38,786 nt of DNA. It comes from an uncultured Eubacteriales bacterium. Its GTDB lineage: Bacteria > Bacillota > Clostridia > Lachnospirales > Lachnospiraceae. Positions 17,498 through 25,473 of this stretch are shown here, piece after piece. The notes beneath the pieces are model-generated. The model was not told the DNA's origin and did not search any database. It was given only the letters and a program-made list of their open reading frames with translations. A program made the position numbers and the translations under genes. Each line of letters starts with the position of its first letter. The first letter of the stretch is position 1. Location: NCBI GenBank assembly GCA_949294665.1, contig CASFID010000022.1:1-38786 (forward strand), given 5' to 3'.

Positions 17498-18690
17498 GTT
17501 TCTTCTCCTTTGACTTCGGCATATATCTTGCCGTCGCTGACATATATCTCCAGTTCCATTCCCGGTTCTGCCTGTGCGGTACTCCTGACATTTACCCCAT
17601 CGGACGTCTGTGTATAGGAGTATCCCTGACAGAGCTTTTCCAGAGGCGACACGCCTTTTAGCTTCTCGGCAAGAAGAGACATTCTGTGCTTCTCTCTCAC
17701 AAGCCTGTCCTTCATCCCCGTTCGGATACGGTTCTCCAGTTCTGCCGCATACTGCCTGTTCTCGTTAAGTTTCTGCCTGGGATGCGCGTAATTAAGCCGC
17801 ATACGAAGTCTCTCCAGTGTGCTCCTTGCCGTATCGATCCTGCCGTTCATCTGCCGGAACAGCGCCTCTTTGCAGGAAATAATGCGCTCCCTGACCTCTC
17901 TTAGATCATAGACCGCAAGTTCCGCCGCCGCCGACGGCGTCGGTGCGCGGAGATCAGCGGCAAAATCCGCTATGGTAGTATCCGTCTCATGTCCTACTGC
18001 AGAGATGACCGGTATGCTGCATTCAAATATGGCCCGGGCGACGATCTCCTCGTTAAACGCCCACAGATCTTCTATGCTGCCGCCTCCTCTTCCGACGATC
18101 ATAACATCAACGCCGTATTTTTCCAGCGCTTTTATCCCTTTTACAATGCTCTCGGCAGCCCCTTCCCCCTGGACCTGAGCGGGGTAAAGGATGAGCTGGA
18201 CGCAAGGGCATCTCCTCGAGGCAATATTGATGATATCCCGGACCGCCGCTCCCGTCGGCGCAGTCACGATCCCGAGCGTCTGTATATATCGGGGAATCGG
18301 CCGTTTGTATTCCTCCGCAAACATTCCCATCTCAGAGAGTTCCCTCTTGAGCGCTTCAAACTTCTCATAAAGAGCTCCCGCCCCGTCCAGAACGATCTCT
18401 CTGGCATAGAGCTGATATTTTCCGTCCCTCTCATACACACTGACCGAGCCGAGGACGATCACCTGCTGTCCTCCGCACAGCCTGAAAGAAAGCCCCGCTC
18501 TTTGTCCTGCGAACATCACGCAGGCGATCGTGCCGGACTCGTCTTTTAAAGAGAAATATATGTGTCCCGATGTGTGATATTTACAGTTGGAGATCTCGCC
18601 TTTCACATAGATCCGGTTCAGCATAAAATCCTGAGTGAACATGTTCTTGATGTAAGAGTTCACCTGACGGACTGTATAGACATTTTTCAT
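17461..18690 (-). CDS. xseA: exodeoxyribonuclease VII large subunit
   Basis: Catalytic subunit of exonuclease VII. The 409 residues start with an OB-fold single-strand DNA-binding domain (about 1-100, YTVRQVNSYIKNMF...), then the nuclease core with TAPTGAAVRDIINIASRRCP (about 136-155), GRGGGSIEDLWAFNEE and SAVGHETDTTIADFAADLRAPTPSAAAE, and a coiled-coil segment and C-terminal tail binding XseB. The start is ATG at 18690 with AGGAG upstream, two bases after the nusB stop. Length and motif order are normal. Confidence 0.97.
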   Translation of the reverse strand: MKNVYTVRQVNSYIKNMFTQDFMLNRIYVKGEISNCKYHTSGHIYFSLKDESGTIACVMFAGQRAGLSFRLCGGQQVIVLGSVSVYERDGKYQLYAREIVLDGAGALYEKFEALKRELSEMGMFAEEYKRPIPRYIQTLGIVTAPTGAAVRDIINIASRRCPCVQLILYPAQVQGEGAAESIVKGIKALEKYGVDVMIVGRGGGSIEDLWAFNEEIVARAIFECSIPVISAVGHETDTTIADFAADLRAPTPSAAAELAVYDLREVRERIISCKEALFRQMNGRIDTARSTLERLRMRLNYAHPRQKLNENRQYAAELENRIRTGMKDRLVREKHRMSLLAEKLKGVSPLEKLCQGYSYTQTSDGVNVRSTAQAEPGMELEIYVSDGKIYAEVKGEETWERQRKKKIWK

Positions 18691-18692
18691 GT

Positions 18693-19100
18693 TCAGGGCT
18701 CCTGTTTTGCAAGTTTTCCGAGCACTCCGTTCACAAACGAAGAACTGCCCTCTCCGCCGAACCGCTTTGCAAGCTCGACCGCCTCGTTGATGGCCACTCC
18801 TTCCGGGACGTCGTTATCCCAGCGCATCTCATAGACAGCCAGTCTCAGTATCGTGAGATCCACCTTGTTCATCCTTGTCGTCTTCCAGCTTTTGGACGCT
18901 TCGTTGAGCAGAGCGTCTATCTCCTCCACATGGGCCGCAGCCGCTTCGTATTTCTGACGGATATATTCCTTGTCTTTTTCCCCGGCATCATCGAGAGTAT
19001 CAAAATAGTACCACAGATGATCCGGCATATCCTCCGCCCTGTTAAACTCAATCTGGAAGAGCATTTTGAAGATATGCTCTCTCAGTTCCGATCTTATCAT
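18693..19100 (-). CDS. nusB: transcription antitermination factor NusB
   Basis: Binds boxA RNA with NusE (S10) to promote rRNA antitermination. The all-helical 135-residue protein begins RSELREHIFKMLFQIEF and ends with the conserved segment VPEGVAINEAVELAKRFGGEGSSSFVNGVLGKL. The start at ATG 19100 has GAGGAG upstream. It is the first gene of the nine-gene operon to recN. The promoter before it (19158-19187) is merged with a terminator hairpin from the Asp23-family gene. Confidence 0.97.
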   Translation of the reverse strand: MIRSELREHIFKMLFQIEFNRAEDMPDHLWYYFDTLDDAGEKDKEYIRQKYEAAAAHVEEIDALLNEASKSWKTTRMNKVDLTILRLAVYEMRWDNDVPEGVAINEAVELAKRFGGEGSSSFVNGVLGKLAKQEP

Positions 19101-19131
19101 ATTGTTCTTCTCCTCGTATCATAACCTATAG

Positions 19132-19154
19132 AAAAAGGATGTCTTGCGACATCC
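19132..19154 (-). terminator. hairpin terminator after the Asp23-family gene, overlapping the nusB start site
   Basis: On the minus strand GGATGTC, a GCAA tetraloop and GACATCC form a perfect 7-bp stem (19137-19154) directly followed by TTTTT. It lies about 50 bases after the Asp23-family stop. The nusB -10 element is only three bases upstream, so the expected nusB start site falls in the 5' arm. Confidence 0.75.
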
Positions 19155-19157
19155 TCT

Positions 19158-19187
19158 ATTATACAACACCGGGCATGCCATTTGCAA
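19158..19187 (-). promoter_or_regulatory. sigma-A promoter for the nusB operon
   Basis: Minus-strand TTGCAA (19182-19187), an 18-base spacer and perfect TATAAT (19158-19163). It abuts the terminator hairpin at 19137-19154. Confidence 0.72.
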
Positions 19188-19203
19188 TAATACGCCAGCC
19201 GGA

Positions 19204-19587
19204 TCAGTCCTGTTTGTCCATCTCCACTCCGGCAACCTTGATATTGACGTCAGCAACTTCAAGTCCGGTCATATTTTCAACTGCATTCTTCACCTTATCC
19301 TGCACCTTTGCAGTCACATCAACGATGCTGTAATTATATTTGATGTTCAGCGCCAGACTTACAGTCACAACCCCTTCAAGGACATCTACTTTCACACCCT
19401 TTGACAGATTCCGGATCCCAAGTCTGCCGATTACCTCGTTCGTGATATTTCCCGCCATGGATGCGACACCGTCTACTTCCGTGGCGGCAAGCGCCGCGAT
19501 GATCGCTACGACTTCATCCGCGATCTTTACTTCGCCGAGACTCGCTTCATTCTGTATCGTATACGTGTTTCTCTCGTCCTTAGCCAT
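19204..19587 (-). CDS. Asp23/Gls24-family protein (YqhY-like)
   Basis: A 127-residue cytoplasmic member of the Asp23/Gls24 (DUF322) family, with the characteristic GEVKIADEVVAIIAALAATEVDGVASMAG start of the domain and the VTVSLALNIKYNYSIVDVTAKVQDKVKNAVENMTG core. Its place just before nusB matches YqhY of B. subtilis, which lies between accC and nusB and affects acetyl-CoA carboxylase control; here no acc genes are adjacent. ATG at 19587 has GGGAGG eight bases upstream. It has its own promoter and terminator, so it is probably monocistronic. The function is inferred from family and context only. Confidence 0.9.
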   Translation of the reverse strand: MAKDERNTYTIQNEASLGEVKIADEVVAIIAALAATEVDGVASMAGNITNEVIGRLGIRNLSKGVKVDVLEGVVTVSLALNIKYNYSIVDVTAKVQDKVKNAVENMTGLEVADVNIKVAGVEMDKQD

Positions 19588-19623
19588 ATTCAGAACCTCC
19601 CGTTTTGTCTGATCTCTTTCCCC

Positions 19624-19651
19624 ATTATAGCAAATATCAGACGATTTGCAA
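19624..19651 (-). promoter_or_regulatory. sigma-A promoter for the Asp23-family gene
   Basis: Minus-strand TTGCAA (19646-19651), 16-base spacer, perfect TATAAT (19624-19629), 37 bases before the ATG. It starts 10 bases after the prfC stop. Confidence 0.8.
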
Positions 19652-19661
19652 AGGAAAACCT

Positions 19662-21254
19662 TTATGACCGGCCGAATTCAGACAGAACAAGCCCTTCGTT
19701 CCTCTCCAGCGTCATACGGATACTCCACTCATGTATGAAGAGGAGCAGCGGACGGTCTTTCAGATCTTTTATCTTCTTCATATCGGAAGTTCCGCTGATA
19801 TGGTCCAGATCGATCTCGGTATTCTCGATCCATCGGATGTGCTCATAGGGAAGATTCTCCAGGATGATCTCTACGTTATACTCATTTTTCAGACGGTATT
19901 TGAGCACATCGAACTGCAGGACGCCCACAACGCCGACGATGATCTCTTCCATACCGGTGTTGTATTCCTGAAAAATCTGGATTGCTCCTTCCTGGGCGAT
20001 CTGATTGATCCCCTTCACGAACTGTTTGCGCTTCATCGTATCTACCTGGCGCACTCTTGCAAAATGCTCCGGCGCAAAGGTCGGTATCCCTTCATAGGCA
20101 AACTTGTCCTTTGAAGTCGTAAGCGTGTCTCCGATCGAGAAGATACCCGGATCAAAAACTCCTATGATATCACCGCCATACGCTCTGTCGATGATCTTCC
20201 GTTCACTCGCCATCATCTGCTGCGGCTGCGAAAGCCTTACTTCCTTCTGCCCCTGTACATGCCAGACGGTCATCCCTGCGTCAAACTCTCCGGAACATAT
20301 CCGCATAAATGCGATCCTGTCTCTGTGAGCCTTGTTCATATTCGCCTGTATCTTAAAGACAAACGCCGAGAAGTCATCTTCTGTCATCGGATCGATCTCT
20401 CCATGGTCGGACATGCGTGGGAGCGGCGACGTTGTCATGGACAGGAAATGCTGCAGGAATGTCTCCACGCCGAAATTAGTCAGAGCAGAACCGAAGAATA
20501 CCGGGGAGAGTTCTCCCTTGTCCACGAGATCCTGGTCAAACTCTGCGGATGCTCCGTCCAGTAGTTCGATCTCGTCTTCAAGAACTCCCTTCGCCTCTGT
20601 CCCGATGAGCCCGTCCACTTCGGGATCATCGATGGACACTTTCTTCACGTCTCCCATCGATGTTCCTTTCCTCGTGTCCGAGAACAGATCCACTTCCCTT
20701 TGTTTCCTGTCATATACGCCCTTGAAGGCTTTCCCTGAACCGATCGGCCAGTTGACAGGACACGTCGGAATGCCAAGTTCCTTTTCTATATCGTCCAGCA
20801 GATCGAACGTATCTTTTGCGTCTCTGTCCATCTTATTGATGAAAGTAAAAACAGGGATATGTCTCATCGCGCATACTTTGAACAGCTTTCTCGTCTGCGC
20901 CTCCACGCCCTTGGACGCGTCAATGACCATAACTGCCGAATCGGCCGCCATCAAAGTACGGTAAGTGTCTTCTGAAAAGTCCTGATGTCCGGGCGTATCG
21001 AGTATATTGATACAATAACCGTCATAATTGAACTGGAGCACAGAGGACGTCACCGAGATTCCTCTCTCTTTCTCGATCTCCATCCAGTCTGACACTGCAT
21101 GTTTGGCTGTCGCCTTCCCCTTTACCGATCCCGCCGTATTAATCACTCCTCCGTACAGCAGAAATTTCTCCGTAAGCGTCGTCTTACCTGCATCCGGATG
21201 AGAGATGATGGCAAAAGTTCTTCTCTTTTTTATTTCATTTTTTATATCAGACAT
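19662..21254 (-). CDS. prfC: peptide chain release factor 3
   Basis: GTPase that recycles RF1/RF2 from the terminating ribosome. The 530 residues show the G1 loop SHPDAGKTTL (18-27), the switch II region DTPGHQDFSEDTYRTL, the G4 motif NKMD (about 141-144), then translation-factor domains II and III. The RF3-specific insert ERGISVTSSVLQF confirms it is RF3 rather than EF-G or TypA. The start is ATG at 21254 with AGAGG upstream. It is transcribed alone from the promoter at 21401-21429 with a leader of roughly 140 bases, rich in GC and possible structure. Confidence 0.96.
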   Translation of the reverse strand: MSDIKNEIKKRRTFAIISHPDAGKTTLTEKFLLYGGVINTAGSVKGKATAKHAVSDWMEIEKERGISVTSSVLQFNYDGYCINILDTPGHQDFSEDTYRTLMAADSAVMVIDASKGVEAQTRKLFKVCAMRHIPVFTFINKMDRDAKDTFDLLDDIEKELGIPTCPVNWPIGSGKAFKGVYDRKQREVDLFSDTRKGTSMGDVKKVSIDDPEVDGLIGTEAKGVLEDEIELLDGASAEFDQDLVDKGELSPVFFGSALTNFGVETFLQHFLSMTTSPLPRMSDHGEIDPMTEDDFSAFVFKIQANMNKAHRDRIAFMRICSGEFDAGMTVWHVQGQKEVRLSQPQQMMASERKIIDRAYGGDIIGVFDPGIFSIGDTLTTSKDKFAYEGIPTFAPEHFARVRQVDTMKRKQFVKGINQIAQEGAIQIFQEYNTGMEEIIVGVVGVLQFDVLKYRLKNEYNVEIILENLPYEHIRWIENTEIDLDHISGTSDMKKIKDLKDRPLLLFIHEWSIRMTLERNEGLVLSEFGRS

Positions 21255-21379
21255 GCTCTACCTCTATTCTTCCTGAATTGAAATCGCCGGAAACGCCAAA
21301 AGGCTCATCCCCGGATCGCAAGCGGCCGCCAGTGTCGCAGGCAGGCCCGGACTCCGGCTCATCGCTGACGCAAATAACA

Positions 21380-21399
21380 GCGCCGATGTACACCGACGC
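21380..21399. repeat. inverted repeat at the prfC transcription start / end of the spoIIIA operon
   Basis: On the minus strand GCGTCGGT and ATCGGCGC can pair over 8 positions (two G-U pairs) around GTAC. A TGTTATTT stretch follows, a weak terminator tail. It begins two bases after the prfC -10 element and may end spoIIIA transcripts. Confidence 0.4.
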
Positions 21400-21400
21400 T

Positions 21401-21429
21401 ATTATACTCGTTTTTCATACTGCATGCAA
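21401..21429 (-). promoter_or_regulatory. sigma-A promoter for prfC
   Basis: Minus-strand TTGCAT (21424-21429), 17-base spacer, perfect TATAAT (21401-21406). It lies just downstream of the spoIIIAH stop. Confidence 0.8.
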
Positions 21430-21450
21430 TATAAACTTTCGTCCCGGCTG

Positions 21451-22062
21451 TTATTCGTGGATCGGCGTTATCACGATATTCTCAGGCGCGATCTCCGTCT
21501 TTCTTGTCACGATATCTTCGATCTGCGCCCGGTTCGCATCTGTAAGTTCATCGGCCTTTACCACGATGTCTGCAGAATCGGCGTCCAGGCTTACCACAGA
21601 TTCCGAGAACCCTTTGGAGGCCATCAATGTCTCAATGGCAGCCTCCTGTTCCGCGATCTGTGTGATCTCAACCATCTGAGCCACCGCATCCTCTTTTTCT
21701 GCATCCGAAAGGTTCGTATTATCTATGATCGCCTGCAGAGTCTCCTTATTTTCAGCCCGAACCTGCTCTCTTGTGACCTTTGCCTGCGCTACCGTAGTCT
21801 CAGCCGTACCGCTTGTAAGGACTGCTTCACCCGGAGTTCCCTCCACATCCGAATCATTACTCTCAATATCTTCTGTCGATGTCTCGATATCCTCGTCTGA
21901 GATGTCAAGCAGTTCCTGACTGGCAAGGTCGGCGTTTGCTTCCGCAGTGCCATCGTCTGTCTCCCCGAACAGGATGCCGGAATAATTCAGATACCCTGCG
22001 ATCGCGATCATAACGGCGAGTGTAGCGATAATGATCTGGTTTTTCTTGAATATTCGTTTCAC
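21451..22062 (-). CDS. spoIIIAH: stage III sporulation protein AH
   Basis: Mother-cell membrane protein that, in Bacillus, joins forespore SpoIIQ across the intermembrane space and forms a YscJ/FliF-like ring. The 203 residues have a short Lys/Arg-rich start, one membrane span (about 9-29), a long acidic Ser/Thr/Glu-rich linker, and a C-terminal ring-forming domain (about 90-200). I choose GTG at 22062 because AAGGAGG lies nine bases before it; the ATG at 22071 immediately abuts that ribosome-binding site. The family usually begins MK-K/R-IFKKNQ, which this start gives. It is the last gene of the operon, 18 bases after spoIIIAG. Confidence 0.94.
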   Translation of the reverse strand: MKRIFKKNQIIIATLAVMIAIAGYLNYSGILFGETDDGTAEANADLASQELLDISDEDIETSTEDIESNDSDVEGTPGEAVLTSGTAETTVAQAKVTREQVRAENKETLQAIIDNTNLSDAEKEDAVAQMVEITQIAEQEAAIETLMASKGFSESVVSLDADSADIVVKADELTDANRAQIEDIVTRKTEIAPENIVITPIHE

Positions 22063-22080
22063 TTTCTCCATCCTCCTTAA

Positions 22081-22692
22081 TTATGTATCAGCCCGTTTCA
22101 TTATTTTAATCTTATGCGCCTCTACGCCGAATAATGCCTGAACCGCCTCCGTAATATTCTGCGCCGTCACAGCATTGTCCCCACCGTCCGCGATCACGAT
22201 CACACCGCCGATCTCCGGTGACAGTTCTTTACTGATATAAGGAGTAGACGAGCCGTCTGCGTCCTGCTCGTAAATACTTGTCTTATCCGAGCTGGTATCC
22301 TCGACAGTTCTGGTGCCTCCCGCACTGTCGGTCTCCTCTGTCGTCTGTCCGGAACTTGACTGATCCTTCTCTATGATCTTCTGCCCGTCGGACTTCAAAG
22401 TAATCATTACAGTAACCTCTCCCACTCCTTCCACCTGCCTGAGCATCTCCGCCGTCTTCTTCTCGAGATAGGCCTCATATTCTCCAAGCGAGGACGTTTC
22501 CGCCCATCCATCTGCAGCTGTCTGCGTCCCCTCTTCCTCAGAGCCGTCTCCCCTGTTTTCCGACGGAGATGGGAATACGATCACAAGCAGCAGGATTCCG
22601 ATCAGCAGGATGATAAGAAGCTGGTTCTTCCCCGGGAGCTTATCTCCCGAACGCAGTTTCCCGAGCCAGTCTTTCCACTTTTTACTGTCCAA
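22081..22692 (-). CDS. spoIIIAG: stage III sporulation protein AG
   Basis: Mother-cell component that forms a large ring in the forespore-mother cell channel. The 203 residues have a cytoplasmic start, one membrane span (about 25-42, LLIILLIGILLLVIVFP), a disordered acidic segment, and the periplasmic ring-building motif domain with VEGVGEVTVMITLKSDGQ and ELSPEIGGVIVIADGG. The start is TTG at 22692, supported by GGGGGAG seven bases upstream and an 11-base overlap with spoIIIAF. Size and order are as in other Clostridia. Confidence 0.94.
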   Translation of the reverse strand: MDSKKWKDWLGKLRSGDKLPGKNQLLIILLIGILLLVIVFPSPSENRGDGSEEEGTQTAADGWAETSSLGEYEAYLEKKTAEMLRQVEGVGEVTVMITLKSDGQKIIEKDQSSSGQTTEETDSAGGTRTVEDTSSDKTSIYEQDADGSSTPYISKELSPEIGGVIVIADGGDNAVTAQNITEAVQALFGVEAHKIKIMKRADT

Positions 22693-23062
22693 TCTCTATC
22701 TCCCCCACTTCGATCCGCTCATCTGCATCAGTCTTCTGATCTTCTGGATTTTGCACGTCCCCTCCCTGCGCTTCTTCCTCCGGCAGATATTCTGAAAGAT
22801 CGGCGTCCTCGTAGATTCTCGCGGCCCTCTCGATCTCTCTTTTTTCCATCTCATATTCGCTCCCCCTGTAAAGAGAATCGAATCTTCCTTTCATCCCGGT
22901 AAGATTCAGAACAGGGGTGACGAGCAGAAGAATAAGGATAAGTCCTGAGAAAAACCTGATGTATTTTCCATAATCCCTGCCCGGTATCGCATGCATTACT
23001 GCAGCCGCCACAATCAGATATACCGACAGATTTAATATCCAGTCATAGATCTGCTCCAGCAT
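22682..23062 (-). CDS. spoIIIAF: stage III sporulation protein AF
   Basis: A 126-residue membrane protein with two N-terminal membrane spans (about 7-24 and 34-52: LNLSVYLIVAAAVMHAIPG and FFSGLILILLLVTPVLNL), then a hydrophilic helical tail facing the intermembrane space. Typical SpoIIIAF start: LEQIYDWILNLSVYL. I place the start at ATG 23062 because GAGGAGG sits five bases upstream; the ATG at 23080 that overlaps the spoIIIAE stop has no such site. The exact role of AF in the channel is not settled. Confidence 0.92.
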   Translation of the reverse strand: MLEQIYDWILNLSVYLIVAAAVMHAIPGRDYGKYIRFFSGLILILLLVTPVLNLTGMKGRFDSLYRGSEYEMEKREIERAARIYEDADLSEYLPEEEAQGGDVQNPEDQKTDADERIEVGEIEIGQ

Positions 23063-23076
23063 ACTGTCCTCCTCTT

Positions 23077-24309
23077 TCATGAAGTTGATGCGGCCACTAC
23101 CGCGATCGTAAGCAGGAATAAAACCCCGGTCGTAAATATTACTTTTACCATGATCTCATATCCTTCGCTCACACCGCTGATACATGTCGTGATCCTTTTA
23201 TCTGATACAGGCTGTACCAGTGCGGCCGCCAGTTTATACATCAGCGCCATCAGGAGCATCTGCAGGATCGGAACTGCACATATGACGACGGCGATCACCG
23301 CGCCCGCCATTCCTATCCCGTTCTTGATAAGGACTGCTGTCCCGAATACGACCTCTGCCGCTCCTCCGATGGCATTTCCCACCCATGGAAGCGCTTCGGC
23401 GGTCCGTGTCAGGGCGCTCCTTTTCACCGCATCGATAGCCGGGGCGAGCAGTCCCTGTATCACATTGATACTGACAACACATGCGAGCAGAGAACGCAGC
23501 ACCCAGGATACGACCTTCCGGATCAGATCGGCTAACTCCGAGAGGAAATCCTCTCCCGTCAGATTTCCAAGAACCTTCACCATGATGTAGATATTGACCA
23601 CCGGGAGAAGGAATCTCACGATCAGGAACTCTACCACATAGATGAGGAAAAGGATTACATTGTAGAAAAAAAGCGACGTCATGCTTCCGGACGCAAATGC
23701 AACAGCGAGGAAATAACTCGGACACAGGACGCGCATAAACTCCAGGAGGGCCTCAAGCCGTTCTTCCAGACCTGCAGCTGAAGTCTGAAAGGACGTCAGA
23801 CAAAGCGTAATAAGGAGCATGTACACCACATAGAAGCTGATATCCGATATCTGTCTGCTGCGAAATGCTCCGGCAAAATTACTGAATACCGCCGCCGTCA
23901 GTGCAACAAGCAGTATGTACACGAGACTCTTTCGATTGTAGTCAAACTCATAGGCGATCTGATCTCCAAGAAACGACAGGAACATATCCTTTGTCTCCTC
24001 AACGTCACCTGCCATAAGAGCCGAGAGCACATCCCCGAACTCTGTTTTTTCACCCGGGAACATGTCGCTCAGGCTGTCCTCGATATCGCTGAAATCAAAC
24101 GCTTCCAGAAGGGCTTCCTCAGTCTTTTCGTACAGCACGTCCGGATCCGTCTCCGCCTCCCCGTCTGCGCCTCCGGCAGTCTCCGCGCTCTCTCCTTCGT
24201 ATGAGGCTCCTGTCCCTTCGGGCTGTGCGTTTACGATCCTTGTTCCAAGCCCGAATACAGCCAGGACAAGAAAGACTGTAAAGAGGAAACGCCCTTTTCG
24301 CCCCTTCAT
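23077..24309 (-). CDS. spoIIIAE: stage III sporulation protein AE
   Basis: Large polytopic membrane protein of the SpoIIIA complex, proposed to act as the channel or export gate. The 410 residues begin with a signal peptide-like segment (KGRKGRFLFTVFLVLAVFG), then an acidic extracytoplasmic part to about 130, followed by about seven hydrophobic segments to the C-terminus. The motif GNLTGEDFLSELADLIRKVVSW lies in the middle of the membrane part. The start ATG 24309 overlaps the spoIIIAD stop by four bases, and GGGAG is upstream. Confidence 0.95.
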   Translation of the reverse strand: MKGRKGRFLFTVFLVLAVFGLGTRIVNAQPEGTGASYEGESAETAGGADGEAETDPDVLYEKTEEALLEAFDFSDIEDSLSDMFPGEKTEFGDVLSALMAGDVEETKDMFLSFLGDQIAYEFDYNRKSLVYILLVALTAAVFSNFAGAFRSRQISDISFYVVYMLLITLCLTSFQTSAAGLEERLEALLEFMRVLCPSYFLAVAFASGSMTSLFFYNVILFLIYVVEFLIVRFLLPVVNIYIMVKVLGNLTGEDFLSELADLIRKVVSWVLRSLLACVVSINVIQGLLAPAIDAVKRSALTRTAEALPWVGNAIGGAAEVVFGTAVLIKNGIGMAGAVIAVVICAVPILQMLLMALMYKLAAALVQPVSDKRITTCISGVSEGYEIMVKVIFTTGVLFLLTIAVVAASTS

Positions 24310-24692
24310 GTCAGGAACTCCCGTATCGTTCCGAGAAGCGCCGTAAGCACGGGCAGTCCGAGTGTGAGTATCGTAAGTTTTGCGAATATTTCAATCTGTC
24401 CGGCCAGCGTCTGATACCCCGCATCTTTGCATATCCCCGACGAAAATTCCGCTATATATGTAATCCCTATCATCTTAAGCATAACAGACAGATAGCCCGG
24501 ATCCAGATCGATATAGGAAGTAAGCTCTTTGATCGTTCCGACAAATATCCCCAGTCTGTCCACGATAAAGGAGAACAATATCACTCCCGCCGCTATGCAG
24601 ACATAAACGCCATATTCCGTTTTTCCTCCTTTTAACTGTACTGCCAGTACTGCCGCGATCACGCCGATCGCGCCTGCCTGCATCACGCTCAT
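24306..24692 (-). CDS. spoIIIAD: stage III sporulation protein AD
   Basis: A 128-residue membrane protein with about four hydrophobic segments, homologous in part to SpoIIIAC. The conserved block SVMLKMIGITYIAEFSSGICKDAGYQTLA (about 69-97) is diagnostic. The start ATG at 24692 has GGTGG four bases upstream; the stop overlaps the spoIIIAE start. Together with AC it probably forms part of the membrane base of the channel. Confidence 0.95.
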   Translation of the reverse strand: MSVMQAGAIGVIAAVLAVQLKGGKTEYGVYVCIAAGVILFSFIVDRLGIFVGTIKELTSYIDLDPGYLSVMLKMIGITYIAEFSSGICKDAGYQTLAGQIEIFAKLTILTLGLPVLTALLGTIREFLT

Positions 24693-24746
24693 CTTTCCAC
24701 CCCTTAGAAACTTTCATCGTACCCTTTTTTCTGCATATGCGGTATT

Positions 24747-24941
24747 CTATAGCGAAAAAAGCTGGCGGATCGTCTGGAACAGATCGTATATGTACGGCAG
24801 AATCCATGAAAGTACGAGTATCAGCCCGGCCAGACTTGCCAGAAACGCCTGCTCCTCCCTGCCGCTGTGTTTGAGCACCTGGCTCAGTATCGAGACAAGT
24901 ATCCCTACCGCCGCTATACGAAAGATCAGATTAATATCCAT
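24747..24941 (-). CDS. spoIIIAC: stage III sporulation protein AC
   Basis: A 64-residue protein made of two hydrophobic helices (about 5-22 and 31-52) with HSGREEQAFLASLAGLILVL between them, exactly the family size. ATG at 24941 has GGAGG four bases upstream. It sits 13 bases after spoIIIAB; a 54-base gap before spoIIIAD is the largest inside the operon, and I see no hairpin in it. Confidence 0.95.
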   Translation of the reverse strand: MDINLIFRIAAVGILVSILSQVLKHSGREEQAFLASLAGLILVLSWILPYIYDLFQTIRQLFSL

Positions 24942-24954
24942 GTTTCCTCCTCTC

Positions 24955-25473
24955 TCAGAGCAGGATCACGATGAGAAAGATACCGCTCATCACTCCCAGG
25001 CAGCCGCCGATCCTCGTCTTTGCAGCAAGCCCTTCCCTCAGCTTCTCTGTCTCCAGATCCAGACGGTTCAGATACATCTGCAATGTGTGATCCAGCGTGT
25101 CCTTTTCCAGACTTCCGAGAAAAGTCCCCGGCTCTTTGATCAGGATCGAATGTTCCTGTTTCAGCGCTAACGGCTTCAGGTACCTGTCTACGGATCGATT
25201 CCACATCCTTGCAAATCCACTTTCCTGACGCCTTTCCATCTCTTCCGCCGTCTTCCTCAGCCATGTCCGGTACGGCTCTTTCACTCTTCCCGCCACCTCG
25301 CCGAAGACTTCTGGGAGCGGCGCCTGACTGTATGCGATCTCCCCGCGTATCAGGCTCATGACATAGCGAAGATACAGCATCTTATCCAGATACTGTCTCA
25401 GTTCCTTACAGTAGACATAGCCGGCTCCCCCTGTCGCCGCCAGGATAAGCGCCGCTCCTATCACTCTCTGCAC
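24955..25473 (-). CDS. spoIIIAB: stage III sporulation protein AB
   Basis: A 172-residue protein resembling GspF-type platform proteins of secretion systems: an N-terminal hydrophobic helix (1-18), a helical cytoplasmic domain with LRYVMSLIRGEIAYSQAPLPEVF, and a C-terminal hydrophobic helix (about 152-172). The start is GTG at 25473, with GGGGGAG upstream, inside the last codons of spoIIIAA (13-base overlap). Confidence 0.94.
   Translation of the reverse strand: MQRVIGAALILAATGGAGYVYCKELRQYLDKMLYLRYVMSLIRGEIAYSQAPLPEVFGEVAGRVKEPYRTWLRKTAEEMERRQESGFARMWNRSVDRYLKPLALKQEHSILIKEPGTFLGSLEKDTLDHTLQMYLNRLDLETEKLREGLAAKTRIGGCLGVMSGIFLIVILL

Noticed and set aside
21264-21362. B12-box-like stretch (GAGCCGGAG ... 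GGGCCTGCC) in the prfC leader as a cobalamin riboswitch
   Set aside because: The other conserved parts of a cobalamin riboswitch, including GCCACTG before the box, are missing, and prfC is not a B12 gene.
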